Shown here: piece after piece, positions 7,786 to 16,223 of the stretch | How positions within the stretch are numbered: the first letter of the stretch is position 1 | Layout of the letters: each line of letters opens with the position of its first letter | Assembly: GCA_028817775.1 (NCBI GenBank) | Contig: JAPPOW010000214.1 | Location: 1 to 33,922 of the forward strand | DNA from: Candidatus Melainabacteria bacterium | GTDB lineage: Bacteria > Cyanobacteriota > Vampirovibrionia > LMEP-6097 | Direction: 5' to 3' | Length of the DNA stretch: 33,922 nt | Notes under the pieces: model-generated | The model's input: the letters and a program-made list of their open reading frames with translations, nothing else | Databases searched by the model: none | Told to the model about the DNA's origin: nothing | Position numbers and translations under genes: made by a program

Positions 7786-8565
7786 CTATGAAAAATCAAG
7801 GGCAATATTATCAATTAATCTGGTCTTGCCCAGTTTCCCTGCAAAAAACAATCTGCCCCAGTGAACTTCAAGGTATTCAGTTTTGATTTTGTTTTGACTT
7901 AAATTAGATATAGCTGCTTCTATGCTCAGTTTTTTATTGGCGATGGCCTGCAAATTAGTGTAGATTGCTGCTGCTTGCTTGCGTTCAGGCTCACTAAGAT
8001 ATTGATTGCGTGAACTCATAGCTAGTCCACTCTCTTCACGCATGATTGGAGCTCTAATAATCTTGACCGGAATATCTAAGTGCTTAATCATTTCTTCGAT
8101 AATGATTAATTGTTGAAAATCCTTCTCACCCAAAATTGCATATTGCGGCTGCACTGCATCAAACAAAGCTTTGACCACAGTACAAACACCATCAAAGTGT
8201 CCCGGGCGACTGAGACCACAAAGCTTATTAGCTAATTCTGAATCAGCTGGGATATTCACTGGTTCACTGGGATAAATATCTTGGTAATTTGGTGCCCAAA
8301 CATAGTCAGCTAGCCCTTCAAGTAATTCAAGATCAGTTTCTAAAGTTCTAGGGTACTGATCAAAATCTTCTCCCTTACCAAACTGAAGTGGGTTGACGTA
8401 GATGCTCACCATGACTTTATCAGCATAGTTGCGTGCCAACTTTACTAAGCTCAAATGACCTTCATGAAGAGCACCCATAGTAGGAACCAGACCTAGCCCC
8501 TGAGCCAGGCTAGTCTTTTTGAGTAGGGAGGAAAGTTCCTCTCTAGTTTTGATTAGTTCAACCAT
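7786..8565 (-). CDS. panC: Pantothenate synthetase
   Basis: Joins pantoate and beta-alanine with ATP to give pantothenate for coenzyme A. Diagnostic motifs: PTMGALHEGHLSL with the HxGH nucleotide signature, VSIYVNPLQFG, DFDQYPRTLETD, LCGLSRPGHFDGVCTVV, ILGEKDFQQL and SGLAMSSRNQYLS (KMSKS-equivalent loop). 259 residues; most homologues are about 280, the difference being a short C-terminal domain (ending TRLIDNIALDFS). The ATG shares a base with the alr stop, so translation is coupled. It is the last gene of the uppS-alr-panC unit. Assignment is secure. Confidence 0.96.
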   Translation of the reverse strand: MVELIKTREELSSLLKKTSLAQGLGLVPTMGALHEGHLSLVKLARNYADKVMVSIYVNPLQFGKGEDFDQYPRTLETDLELLEGLADYVWAPNYQDIYPSEPVNIPADSELANKLCGLSRPGHFDGVCTVVKALFDAVQPQYAILGEKDFQQLIIIEEMIKHLDIPVKIIRAPIMREESGLAMSSRNQYLSEPERKQAAAIYTNLQAIANKKLSIEAAISNLSQNKIKTEYLEVHWGRLFFAGKLGKTRLIDNIALDFS

Positions 8566-9647
8566 TAGTCGCGAGTATAAGTTTTGGGCAAACGTAAATT
8601 GAGTGAGGAAACAATCTCGTAACTAATTGTACCAGCGGCTTCAGCCCAAGCACTCACTGGTAGATCTTCACTCAACAGCTCAACCACATCACCAACTTGA
8701 ATATCATTATCACCAATATCAAACATCATCTGGTCCATGGTGATCAAACCTACTTGTTTAATCTCATGTCCTTTGCAGCGAGCAGTGATTTTGTTGGAGA
8801 GTACTCGTTGCACGCCATCAGCGTAACCCAGTGGTAGAGTAGCAATACGGGTATCTCGCTCAGCAGTCCAAGTACGCTTGTAGCTGACGCTTTCACCCTT
8901 GTTGATATTTTTGGTAAAACTAATTCTAGCTTTAAGTGACATCAATGGTTTGAGTTCTGGGTTCTCTAAACCATAGAGTTCGATGCCACAGCGGACATAG
9001 TCGGCTTCAATATCTGGTACTAACTTGGCTGCTTGGCTTGAACCTGGATGCTGCGGGTATTTCAAACCACTAATAAATGTTCTAAATTGTTGATACTGGT
9101 AAATTGAGTAGTCGAGGTCAGCGACATCAACAAAATGAGTGAACAAAGATTGAATTTCTAGATGTTCAAGCTTCTCAAGCTCAAACAAATCATCTCTAGT
9201 ATCGTAACGAAAGCCAATTCGATTCATACCAGTATCAAACTTAAGATGAATCTTGGCTTCTTTGCTGAGCTCTCCAGCTAGCTCGTTGAGTTTGCGTGCT
9301 GTGTCCAAATCGACAATAGTAAGCTCAATATCATTCTCAAGTGCTTGCTCCAAAGCCCACTCTGGACTGAGTCCTAGGACAATGATTCGCTTCTTGCTGG
9401 CAGCTCTAAGCTGCAAGGCTTCATCAACACTGGCAACCCCATAGCCGTGAACAAAGTCGTAAGTATCCAAGACTTTAGAAAGAATAGTTGCTCCATGACC
9501 GTAAGCGTCTGCTTTAAGTACCGGAATCAGTGGCTTGTTGAACCATGAATAAATCTGTTTGAGATTGTACTCAAGATTATCAAGATTGATTTCAAGCCAA
9601 GCATCACGCCTGTACGCTTGTTTCTCTATGGGTCTCAGTTGAACCAT
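8565..9647 (-). CDS. alr: Alanine racemase
   Basis: PLP enzyme that makes D-alanine for peptidoglycan. The cofactor lysine is K45 in VLKADAYGHG and the opposite-face catalytic tyrosine is Y256 in SVSYKRTW, followed by the family signature TLPLGYADGVQR. Also present are FDTGMNRIGF and the C-terminal beta domain with GLITMDQMMFDI. 360 residues, a normal length. Its start overlaps the end of uppS by 44 nt and its stop touches the panC start. Pairing with uppS puts two cell-wall precursor steps in one message. Confidence 0.96.
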   Translation of the reverse strand: MVQLRPIEKQAYRRDAWLEINLDNLEYNLKQIYSWFNKPLIPVLKADAYGHGATILSKVLDTYDFVHGYGVASVDEALQLRAASKKRIIVLGLSPEWALEQALENDIELTIVDLDTARKLNELAGELSKEAKIHLKFDTGMNRIGFRYDTRDDLFELEKLEHLEIQSLFTHFVDVADLDYSIYQYQQFRTFISGLKYPQHPGSSQAAKLVPDIEADYVRCGIELYGLENPELKPLMSLKARISFTKNINKGESVSYKRTWTAERDTRIATLPLGYADGVQRVLSNKITARCKGHEIKQVGLITMDQMMFDIGDNDIQVGDVVELLSEDLPVSAWAEAAGTISYEIVSSLNLRLPKTYTRD

Positions 9648-10305
9648 TTTTCTCTCCTAGTACTTCTTTAAGTTCAGCCTCTCCAAACTCAGGCCATAAA
9701 GTATCAACAAAAGCTAATCTAGAATTAGCAGCTTGCCAGAGTAAATAATTACTCAATCTAGCATCGCCGCCAGTGCGCAAAATTATTTCTGGGTCTGGCA
9801 TGCCAGCTGTATACAAAAAATCGGAAAATTTTTCTGGGCTCAGTGCTTCAATTTCTTGAGTGCTGAGACTAGCTTTGATCCGTTTGAGTGCAGTACTCAA
9901 TTCATCGATTGAACCGTAATTGAGGGCGATTTGTAATTTGAGTCCGGTATTGTCTTTGGTTTTCTCTGCTAGTTTTAACAAAGGCTGCTCAATACCAATA
10001 TCAGCAAAGGCATGAATATCACCAAGAAAGCTAACTCGTACATTCTCGCGATCTAAATTATCAAGCTCACGTACAGCCACTTCACCAAGTAAGCGAAATA
10101 GGAACTCAAGCTCAGCTTGGTCGCGGCGCCAATTCTCAGTAGAGAATGCATAAGTAGTTAAGTACTCGATGCCATGCTGCGGGCAAAGCCTAACTAGATT
10201 CTTGAGAGCTTCTACTCCGCGACGGTGCCCCTCAATAGACGGCAAGCCACGTTGTTTTGCCCAACGTCGATTGCCATCCATGATTACTGCAAGGTGTTTT
10301 ACCAC
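9604..10305 (-). CDS. uppS: Undecaprenyl diphosphate synthase (cis-prenyltransferase)
   Basis: Extends farnesyl diphosphate with isopentenyl units to the C55 lipid carrier for cell-wall and O-antigen synthesis. Motifs: HLAVIMDGNRRWAK with catalytic D10, GHRRGVEAL, TTYAFSTENWRR, LQIALNYG and the C-terminal PDPEIILRTGGDARLSNYLLWQ, TLWPEF. 233 residues, slightly shorter than the typical 240-250. The GTG start is fixed by a perfect extended -10 (TGCTATAAT) ending 6 nt upstream, with no Shine-Dalgarno. First gene of a unit with alr and panC. Confidence 0.96.
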   Translation of the reverse strand: MVKHLAVIMDGNRRWAKQRGLPSIEGHRRGVEALKNLVRLCPQHGIEYLTTYAFSTENWRRDQAELEFLFRLLGEVAVRELDNLDRENVRVSFLGDIHAFADIGIEQPLLKLAEKTKDNTGLKLQIALNYGSIDELSTALKRIKASLSTQEIEALSPEKFSDFLYTAGMPDPEIILRTGGDARLSNYLLWQAANSRLAFVDTLWPEFGEAELKEVLGEKNGSTETHRETSVQA

Positions 10306-10311
10306 ACTCCC

Positions 10312-10317
10312 ATTATA
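10312..10317 (-). promoter_or_regulatory. Extended -10 box of a leaderless promoter (uppS)
   Basis: TGCTATAAT read on the minus strand, with 6 nt between it and the GTG start of uppS. This is the clearest leaderless promoter in the window. Confidence 0.8.
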
Positions 10318-10360
10318 GCAAGGGCTCAGCCTCGGGGTGTGTAAGCGCTTAGAGGCCCTC

Positions 10361-10451
10361 TGTCATCCTGAGAAGCCGCAGGCGACGTAGGGATGCCAGT
10401 GTTACCTATTTGATAGGGAGATCCTGACGCCCTAAAGGGCTCAGGATGACA
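10361..10451. repeat. Palindromic element P1, copy a
   Basis: Begins TGTCATCCTGAG and ends CTCAGGATGACA (91 nt), with an inner AGATCCTGACGCC segment. It lies between the uppS promoter and the 3' end of the 10489 gene. Copies at 14360, 25665 and, in part, 20903 share the same ends and inner motif. Confidence 0.9.
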
Positions 10452-10488
10452 AGAAATTTATCAAGTCCTCTAAACTTTTTACAGATCC

Positions 10489-11349
10489 TCAGCCTCGTTT
10501 ATCGATGACTGTGATTTCGTCAGCAGAACTTTCGCTAAAACGATAGTTAAGTGGTGGAATTCGCTCTCCGTCTGCATTCATTGGCACTCGTTTGTAATAA
10601 CGTACGTCAAGCTTGGTGCTATCGCCAATCTCAATTTCATTATGATCTAGTGGTCCTAAGTAAACTTTGAAGCTGGCTTCATTTGAGAGTACATCACTCA
10701 GTGGTAGTTTGATTCTATCTTTGGCAGCACTAGTCTTCTGTGGTAGAGCAATAGTTTTGAATTCCTCACCAAAGACTGATTTACCTTCGATATGATCAAT
10801 AGTAAACAAACGCTTGTTGTAGTAAAGATCAAATTCTAAGAAATTAGAAGTGATCACGTCTTCAAAATTTTGACTTGGATCAGCGGTACTGACTTGAATT
10901 TCAACGTAGCCAGGTGCCATAGTGACTCCAGAGATATGTTCAAACTCACTATCATCAGGATCTGGCTCATCATCTATATCCTTGTCATCAATATTGAGTA
11001 CAGTTTTGATGAAGTCGATAGTAGCCTTGGCTGTTTCGACTATCTCCTTGATCTGCTTATAAAGCTTCTCCAGATCACGAATGCGATGCAAGATACTGCG
11101 TGCGATAAAAGCTTGCCGCTCGATTTCTTCAAACTCAGCTCGGCTGATTCTGACATAAGTATCTCGTTTGCCTTTGACTAATTTTCTTTGAGCAGGCTCA
11201 TAGCCTAGCTCTTCTGCAGTCTGCTTGTTAACTGATTTGATAGTTTTGGCACTGACTGCTGAGATATGACCAAAACTAAAGCAGAGAGCTAGTAGCAAAG
11301 CCAATAGCCTTCTAGAGCCCACTTTCAGTGGACTAGGGTTCTTATTCAT
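10489..11349 (-). CDS. Exported protein of unknown function
   Basis: 286 residues. An N-terminal signal peptide (RRLLALLLALCFSFGHISAVSA, probable cut after VSA) precedes a charged helical region with a possible coiled coil at about 75-115 (EEIERQAFIARSILHRIRDL), an acidic patch near 125-135 (DDKDIDDEPDPDDSE), and a beta-rich C-terminal domain. No family recognised. It has a good Shine-Dalgarno (AAGGAGAG at 11354-11361) which overlaps the stop of the 11360 gene, so the three genes 11762-10489 form one unit and translation is probably coupled. Unlike many neighbours it uses a ribosome binding site. Confidence 0.75.
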   Translation of the reverse strand: MNKNPSPLKVGSRRLLALLLALCFSFGHISAVSAKTIKSVNKQTAEELGYEPAQRKLVKGKRDTYVRISRAEFEEIERQAFIARSILHRIRDLEKLYKQIKEIVETAKATIDFIKTVLNIDDKDIDDEPDPDDSEFEHISGVTMAPGYVEIQVSTADPSQNFEDVITSNFLEFDLYYNKRLFTIDHIEGKSVFGEEFKTIALPQKTSAAKDRIKLPLSDVLSNEASFKVYLGPLDHNEIEIGDSTKLDVRYYKRVPMNADGERIPPLNYRFSESSADEITVIDKRG

Positions 11350-11359
11350 TATTCTCTCC

Positions 11360-11533
11360 TTAGAGTAGTTTGAAGTCTAGTTTACAATCACCGTCTTCGT
11401 TGTTTTCGAGTTCACGATCCATTCTGCGAACATTCCAATAAATGCGACCGAAGAATGCAGCAATAAGTAATAAAACTACAAGGCGTAGCGGCTCTTTGAT
11501 AAGAATAGTCCAACTGTCAATTAGTTCTTGCAT
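11360..11533 (-). CDS. Very small membrane protein
   Basis: 57 residues from the ATG at 11533, with one hydrophobic segment (PLRLVVLLLIAAFFGRIYW) and an acidic tail (ENNEDGDCKLD). The frame is open to 11590, but the start at 11533 has an AGGGAAAG sequence before it and reduces the overlap with the upstream gene to 17 nt. Both sides are tightly linked in an apparent operon. No function recognised; a single-pass anchor or small accessory subunit fits the shape. Confidence 0.6.
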   Translation of the reverse strand: MQELIDSWTILIKEPLRLVVLLLIAAFFGRIYWNVRRMDRELENNEDGDCKLDFKLL

Positions 11534-11762
11534 ATCTTTCCCTATCCAATTTTCGCATCTGCCTATAACCATGTTGAAGCAGATGATCACCCATCAGCAT
11601 AACACAGAAGCTTAGCAAAGTCTCTATTCTAAGTAGATACATGTGATTGTGCTGACCAAGTAGTACGCTCAATAATTCCAAACCAAATGGAGTAGCTAGT
11701 ATGATGCCTAGAGTTCTAAATGCTTCAGCTCGATATTTAACTGAGTTCTCGTAAACGACCAT
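11517..11762 (-). CDS. Small membrane protein of unknown function
   Basis: 81 residues with two moderately hydrophobic stretches (about 18-35 and 44-60) and a basic tail (YRQMRKLDRERYARTN). The motif RKLDRE resembles RRMDRE in the next small protein, so the two may be related. A CATAAT -10 box ends 6 nt upstream of the ATG. First gene of the three-gene unit ending at 10489. No family recognised. Confidence 0.62.
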   Translation of the reverse strand: MVVYENSVKYRAEAFRTLGIILATPFGLELLSVLLGQHNHMYLLRIETLLSFCVMLMGDHLLQHGYRQMRKLDRERYARTN

Positions 11763-11768
11763 AGAGAA

Positions 11769-11774
11769 ATTATG
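11769..11774 (-). promoter_or_regulatory. -10 box of a leaderless promoter (11517 gene)
   Basis: CATAAT on the minus strand with 6 nt to the ATG at 11762. Confidence 0.55.
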
Positions 11775-12263
11775 ACTAAAAGAAAGCTGAAATGAAAGGG
11801 GTCAAAAAACCTCTGGGATTTTTTTGAAAAGCTTTTTGTTTGCAATGGTTTTTGTGAAAAACAATACCAGATTGAATTAAGAGAAGATATTTAAGGGGGT
11901 CATTTGACCTCTGAGAATGACAGTGACCAGCAAAAAAGCAACTCATGCTTTTTGTGCTTAGTCCCCACTCCTGATAGTCAGGCAACTTCGTTGCCTATCG
12001 CTGGACCTAACTCCATTAGCTTAATTCAAGGGTTTGCCAAACAGCGAGAAGGGTCATTTGTCCTCTGGAATACCTAGTCCAAAGAACTGATCACCTGATG
12101 CTACGCATCCGTTCTTCGCTCCGGTTCAGCCCTTGAAGCAAGCTTCAGGGCATGCACCTATACTCAGAATAAGCCAAAATCATGAGCTCAAAGCTCTAAA
12201 AATAGCTAAATGACTGACTTTTCAGGCTCTTTATAAGTGGAATTTATATATTGGAACCCTAAT

Positions 12264-12269
12264 AAGGAG
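12264..12269 (+). promoter_or_regulatory. Shine-Dalgarno of fliD
   Basis: AAGGAG with 5 nt before the ATG at 12275. Notable because most first genes in this window lack one. Confidence 0.85.
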
Positions 12270-12274
12270 AAGCA

Positions 12275-14041
12275 ATGGCCGTAAGTTTCATAGGTCTGAA
12301 TAGTTCGTTTGACTCTGGAGCGCTGATCAATCAATTGATCACACTCGAGGTTCAAAGTCGTATCAGTCCATTGCAACAAAAAATCACTGAATTAAATCGA
12401 GAAGATTCATTTCTTTCTGCAATTGCTAATGATGTAACTAGTCTCAAGGGTACTGTTGACCACAAAAATATTTCTCGTGGTGACACTGAACTTGCTTCCA
12501 AATCAGTTACTACTACCAACAACGCAGACTCGGCAGGAACCGAAAACTATTACGCTGAGATTACTGCAACTGACGATGCAGTGGTACAAAATTTTGATTT
12601 GACTGTAGACCAGTTGGCGACTAGCTCATCGCGTAAATCTACTGCAAGAGTAGATAATGGTGTCACAGGTGCTTCTGCGATGAGTGCAGCAAACCTCAAA
12701 GGTGTTACTTCGCTTACTACTGGTACGGTGACTATCGATGGTGAGACTCAGACCTCTGCACTCACTGATAGTAGTACTATCAATGATGTTCTAACTTTTT
12801 TACAGACTTTTGCCGCGGTTAGTACAGCGACCATGGATGCTGAAGGACGGATTGCTATTACTGGTACTGCTGGAAGTATTGGAAACTCTGGTGACACTAG
12901 TAATTTGATCTCAGCACTTGGTTTGAACAACGCAGTGCTCTCTGGTGGTTCAGCAACTGGTTTACAGAAGCTTACAGCAGCTAAGTCTTCGACTACGCTA
13001 AATGCTTTGCCAACTCCAATTACAGGTACCACACTAACGATTAATGGTACCGATGTGACTTATGATCCAGCTACTGACAGCATCACCACTTTAGTTGATG
13101 AAATTAATAGTACTTCAGCGACTGGGGTCAATGCTTCTTACGATGATATTAATGGTGAGCTGATCCTCACCAATAAGGATACCGGTGCACTATCAATTAC
13201 AGTTAGCTCGAATGGTAACGCTGATACGGTTCTAAATATTGCAGCAGCCGGTGCTGAAACACTTGGTAATAATGCTGAGTTTACAATTTCTACTCTCAAT
13301 GGTGGTGCGACTTTGGTCAACAACGATAATACTGTAACAGGTTTGATTGAAGGCTTGACTTTTGAATTGAAGAATACAACTCCAACTGGTCCTTCTGTGC
13401 CCGTCAATGTTGCTATTGCAGAGGATGTCGATAGTATTGTAACTAAGATCACAACTATCATTGATCAGGTTAATGACATGATACAAGATCTTGAGGCGCA
13501 GGATGATAGTTTCAGTCGGCAAATGATTCGCCGTCTTAAGAACACAATGGGTACTGCTTACAGTGGGCTTAGTAATGATTATGCTTCTTTGATTGAGATC
13601 GGTATTACTAGTGATGTCGGTACTGATACTAGTAGTGGCTTCCAGGGCTATACTCTTGATCGTGATACTTTTGAAACAGCTTTCCTTGATGATAGGGCAG
13701 ATTTCTTGAAAATTCTTTATGGTACTAGCATTGTTACTGACCCGGATGCAGAGATCACAGCACTCTCAGACGGTTCAGAAGGTGTGATCACACTCTTGCA
13801 GCGAGCGCTGGATGAATACGTTGATCCAGACGTACCAACCAATGGTTTGATTAATCAAATCCAAGATTCAATTTCAACTCAGATTGATACTGCTAACGAT
13901 AGGATAGAGAGAGCTCAACAAAGTATCGATGCGCTTGAAGATAGATTAACCAGACAGTTTTCACAGCTTGATATTATTAACGCTCAATTTCAACAGCAGC
14001 AGCAAGCGATTCAAAGTACCTTTGGTGGTGGGACAGCCTAA
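12275..14041 (+). CDS. fliD: Flagellar filament cap protein
   Basis: 588 residues. FliD caps the growing filament and folds incoming flagellin. The N-terminal D0 segment (GLNSSFDSGALINQLITLE... PLQQKITEL) and the C-terminal D0 coiled coil (about 535-580, RIERAQQSIDALEDRL then FSQLDIINAQFQQQQQAIQS) match the family. A flagellin hook IN-type repeat is visible at about 245-310 (LTINGTDVTYDPATDSITTLVDEINS ... SYDDINGELILTNKD, split here). The middle domains are Thr/Ser/Asn-rich, typical of surface proteins. Only one Met follows in the N-terminal 30 residues and the Shine-Dalgarno fixes the start. It overlaps the FliT-like gene by one base. Confidence 0.93.
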   Translation: MAVSFIGLNSSFDSGALINQLITLEVQSRISPLQQKITELNREDSFLSAIANDVTSLKGTVDHKNISRGDTELASKSVTTTNNADSAGTENYYAEITATDDAVVQNFDLTVDQLATSSSRKSTARVDNGVTGASAMSAANLKGVTSLTTGTVTIDGETQTSALTDSSTINDVLTFLQTFAAVSTATMDAEGRIAITGTAGSIGNSGDTSNLISALGLNNAVLSGGSATGLQKLTAAKSSTTLNALPTPITGTTLTINGTDVTYDPATDSITTLVDEINSTSATGVNASYDDINGELILTNKDTGALSITVSSNGNADTVLNIAAAGAETLGNNAEFTISTLNGGATLVNNDNTVTGLIEGLTFELKNTTPTGPSVPVNVAIAEDVDSIVTKITTIIDQVNDMIQDLEAQDDSFSRQMIRRLKNTMGTAYSGLSNDYASLIEIGITSDVGTDTSSGFQGYTLDRDTFETAFLDDRADFLKILYGTSIVTDPDAEITALSDGSEGVITLLQRALDEYVDPDVPTNGLINQIQDSISTQIDTANDRIERAQQSIDALEDRLTRQFSQLDIINAQFQQQQQAIQSTFGGGTA

Positions 14042-14358
14042 TGAACGAAAAGTTTGAAACTATTGGTCAAGGTCTGGATCGGATACAGGTTATTGATGCC
14101 GAGATTAGCGAATTGCTTGAGGCGCAGGAATACGGCAAGATTGTGGAAATGATGCCGAAGCGCATGAGTGTGATCTGCCAGATGACTCAAATTCGAGAAG
14201 CTGATGGCATCACTGAGGAAGAGCAGAAGCGGCTTGATAAGATCTTCTCAGGTGCGCATAGTATTCAGCAGAAAATTACCGAGAAAAAAGACAATATCTC
14301 TGGCCGTCTGAAAAAACACAAAACTATCAAAAGTCAGAATAAGCGACTTCGTTATTAG
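14041..14358 (+). CDS. Possible FliT-like flagellar chaperone
   Basis: 105 residues, almost entirely helical and highly charged, with no membrane segment. The ATG shares its A with the fliD stop codon (TAATG). Small helical proteins directly after fliD are usually FliS or FliT export chaperones; here the repeated EISELLEAQEYGKIVEMMPKR pattern resembles FliT, which binds FliD. Sequence conservation in FliT is weak, so the call rests on position, size and helical character. Confidence 0.6.
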   Translation: MNEKFETIGQGLDRIQVIDAEISELLEAQEYGKIVEMMPKRMSVICQMTQIREADGITEEEQKRLDKIFSGAHSIQQKITEKKDNISGRLKKHKTIKSQNKRLRY

Positions 14359-14359
14359 T

Positions 14360-14453
14360 TGTCATCCTGAGGAACGCCATAGGCGTGACGTCAGGATCTA
14401 GTTAGCAAGTTAGTAACGATGAGATCCTGACGCCTTACAGGCTCAGGATGACA
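14360..14453. repeat. Palindromic element P1, copy b
   Basis: Begins TGTCATCCTGAG 1 nt after the stop of the 14041 gene and ends CTCAGGATGACA. Each half also carries a smaller palindrome (GACGTCAGGATC and GATCCTGACGCC). Confidence 0.9.
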
Positions 14454-14460
14454 GATAGGT

Positions 14461-14466
14461 TAGAAT
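14461..14466 (+). promoter_or_regulatory. -10 box of a leaderless promoter (tatD)
   Basis: TAGAAT, 7 nt before the ATG at 14474 and 7 nt after the P1 palindrome. Confidence 0.58.
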
Positions 14467-14473
14467 AGTATTT

Positions 14474-15289
14474 ATGCAGTTAATAGATACTCACGCGCAT
14501 ATTTGTTTTGATTCCTATGATGAAGATAGGCAGGAAATGATGGCTCGTGCTTATGATTCTGGGGTTTTTAAGTTATTGCATCCTTGTTGTAATCTTGATG
14601 AGATTCCGGCTCTACTTGGCTATACTAAGGAATATGACGGTGATGGCAAGATCGATCTTTATACTGCAATGGGTTTGCATCCCACCGAGATTGAGAAGTG
14701 GGATGAAAACTCCGCTGCCAGGATTGCTGAATACTTAGATCAAGAATTAGCTAAGCCTGATCACAAGGTTAGAGCAGTGGGGGAGACTGGGCTTGATTAC
14801 TATCATTGTAAGGATGAGGAGTCACAAGCCAGGCAGCGAGGGATCTTCCGTGAGCAAATTGCGCTGGCTAAGAAATATCAATTGCCTTTGATAGTGCATA
14901 CGCGTGATGCTTGGCAGGATACTCTGCAAATTCTAAAAGAAGAGTATCCAGAGGATAGGAACGCGCATCATGGCACTATTCATTGTTATACCGGAAATTA
15001 TGAATTTGCTTCTGAAGTTATTGAGCATGGTTTCTATATTTCATGGTCTGGTATTGTTACTTACAAGAAAAATGATGAGTTTAGAGAGATTGCCGCTAAG
15101 ATCCCCCTAGACAGGGTTTTGGTGGAGACTGATTGTCCGTTCTTGGCACCGCAAGCTCAGCGCGGTAAGCGTAATGAACCAAGTTTTGTGAACTATGTAG
15201 CAGAGACTTTGGCTGAATGCTACAAGATTAGTAAGGAAGAGCTGGCGGGTATTAGTACTGAGAATGCGACTCGTTTGTTTAAGCTTTAA
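14474..15289 (+). CDS. tatD: TatD-family metal-dependent deoxyribonuclease
   Basis: 271 residues, an amidohydrolase-fold 3'-5' exonuclease family. Metal ligands: H7 and H9 (DTHAHICFD), the glutamate in AVGETGLDYY, the histidines in LIVHTRDAW and TIHCYTGN, and the aspartate in VETDCPFLAP. Length is typical. Start is the ATG at 14474, fitting the upstream -10 box. The end of the frame overlaps the first possible start of the next gene by 26 nt. Likely roles are DNA repair or turnover; the precise substrate is not shown by sequence. Confidence 0.94.
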   Translation: MQLIDTHAHICFDSYDEDRQEMMARAYDSGVFKLLHPCCNLDEIPALLGYTKEYDGDGKIDLYTAMGLHPTEIEKWDENSAARIAEYLDQELAKPDHKVRAVGETGLDYYHCKDEESQARQRGIFREQIALAKKYQLPLIVHTRDAWQDTLQILKEEYPEDRNAHHGTIHCYTGNYEFASEVIEHGFYISWSGIVTYKKNDEFREIAAKIPLDRVLVETDCPFLAPQAQRGKRNEPSFVNYVAETLAECYKISKEELAGISTENATRLFKL

Positions 15290-16223
15290 CTGTCATTGCG
15301 ACCGCGAGCCAAAGGCGTGGCGGGAAGCAATCCAATGCACTAGCCATGTCTTTGCATTGGATTGCTTCGTCACTCTGTTCCTCGCAATGACCTTAGTCTT
15401 CAGTCCGGTGCTGGCTGAACCATCAAATGATGATCTGCGTGATCTATTACTTACAGGCAATGTCGAAGCAGTAGTCCAAACTGTAGAAGCGGATAGAGCG
15501 ATCAATTGGTCTAAGGATAAGCTCAAGATCAATCCGCTTGCTTCTGAGTATTATGCCATCGCATTAATCGTTCTTGGTGACATCGATAAAGCTAAGTATT
15601 TCATCGATAAAGCTAGAGACTTTCATCCTAAATCTCAAGCACTGAGAGACTGTGCTAAGCAATTGGATTTTTTTGCACAGCATTTTATAAATAAGGATCT
15701 CAAGTTTACTAAGCAAGAAAAATTGCATATCAAGCTTTATGATTTATTGCATCTATATTTGGCAGAAGAGCCTCAATCCAAACAAGCTACTAAGTTAAAA
15801 CAAAAAATTCTCAAAGAAGTAGAGAAGCTAGATGGGGCGCTGCCATATTTTATGACCAAGCTTGACTATCTCTCTGAACTTAATGATCCAAGTTTGGTTG
15901 ATCAAATATCTAAGCAAGCCTTTGATACTATTGCAGCCAAGCGCAAGATTTTATTCCCTAAGACTTTGGATTTCTATGAACTGGCTTCTGCTTACAAGGC
16001 TCTAGCCAGGCTTAGTATTCAAGCTGGAGACAAGGCTAAAGCCACTCAGTATATTAAACTTGCGCGCAGTAATATTTTTAAGATGAAAGCTTTGTGGCTG
16101 GAAGAGGATACGCGTCACTACCGTAAGATCTTAAAGATGGAACAACGAGTGACAAGCTTTGGTTATGTCCTACCACAGTGGTTGATTCTATTACGTGAAG
16201 AGTATGATGCTTACTTGAATTAA
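15264..16223 (+). CDS. Exported helical-repeat protein; signal peptide derived from a palindromic element
   Basis: Up to 319 residues; the start is uncertain. The first 50 codons cross the P2 element at 15292-15391. The hydrophobic stretch ALDCFVTLFLAMTLVFSPVLAEP (about residues 31-53, split here as ALDCFVTLFLAM and TLVFSPVLAEP) looks like a signal peptide with its cut after VLA, and most of its core is encoded by the repeat. A TTG at 15357 would give a compact signal peptide starting just before DCFVTLF; the ATG at 15387 would leave too short a leader. The mature part is alpha-helical and Lys-rich, with TPR-like features (YYAIALIVLGDIDKAKYFID; LASAYKALARLSIQAGDKAK). No family is named with confidence. 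Convergent with the 16220 gene, overlapping its end by 4 nt. Confidence 0.72.
   Translation: MRLVCLSFNCHCDREPKAWREAIQCTSHVFALDCFVTLFLAMTLVFSPVLAEPSNDDLRDLLLTGNVEAVVQTVEADRAINWSKDKLKINPLASEYYAIALIVLGDIDKAKYFIDKARDFHPKSQALRDCAKQLDFFAQHFINKDLKFTKQEKLHIKLYDLLHLYLAEEPQSKQATKLKQKILKEVEKLDGALPYFMTKLDYLSELNDPSLVDQISKQAFDTIAAKRKILFPKTLDFYELASAYKALARLSIQAGDKAKATQYIKLARSNIFKMKALWLEEDTRHYRKILKMEQRVTSFGYVLPQWLILLREEYDAYLN
15292..15391. repeat. Palindromic element P2, copy b
   Basis: Begins GTCATTGCGAC and ends CTCGCAATGAC, about 100 nt, 2 nt after the tatD stop. The inner pair CAATCCAATGCA / TGCATTGGATTG is near perfect. It lies within the reading frame of the following exported protein. Confidence 0.9.

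Larger units (their letters stand above)
11763..12274. other. 512-bp gene-free leader upstream of fliD
   Basis: No convincing gene on either strand. It contains three copies of a motif close to GGGTCAttTGaCCTCTGgGA: at 11798-11818, 11895-11920 and 12047-12072. The middle copy includes the palindrome GGTCATTTGACC. There is a short hairpin GGCAAC-TTC-GTTGCC at 11981-11995 and another imperfect hairpin near 12131-12155 (GCCCTTGAAGC / GCTTCAGGGC). No sigma-54 or sigma-28 promoter of standard form was found. Confidence 0.6.

Noticed and set aside
11776..11985. Open frame of 69 codons on the minus strand in the fliD leader
   Set aside because: No promoter, ribosome site or recognisable protein feature, and it overlaps the repeated motifs.
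12150..12274. Sigma-54 or sigma-28 promoter and a c-di-GMP riboswitch in front of fliD
   Set aside because: I looked for TGGCAC-N5-TTGC, TAAA-N15-GCCGATAA and GEMM-type motifs and found none in convincing form.
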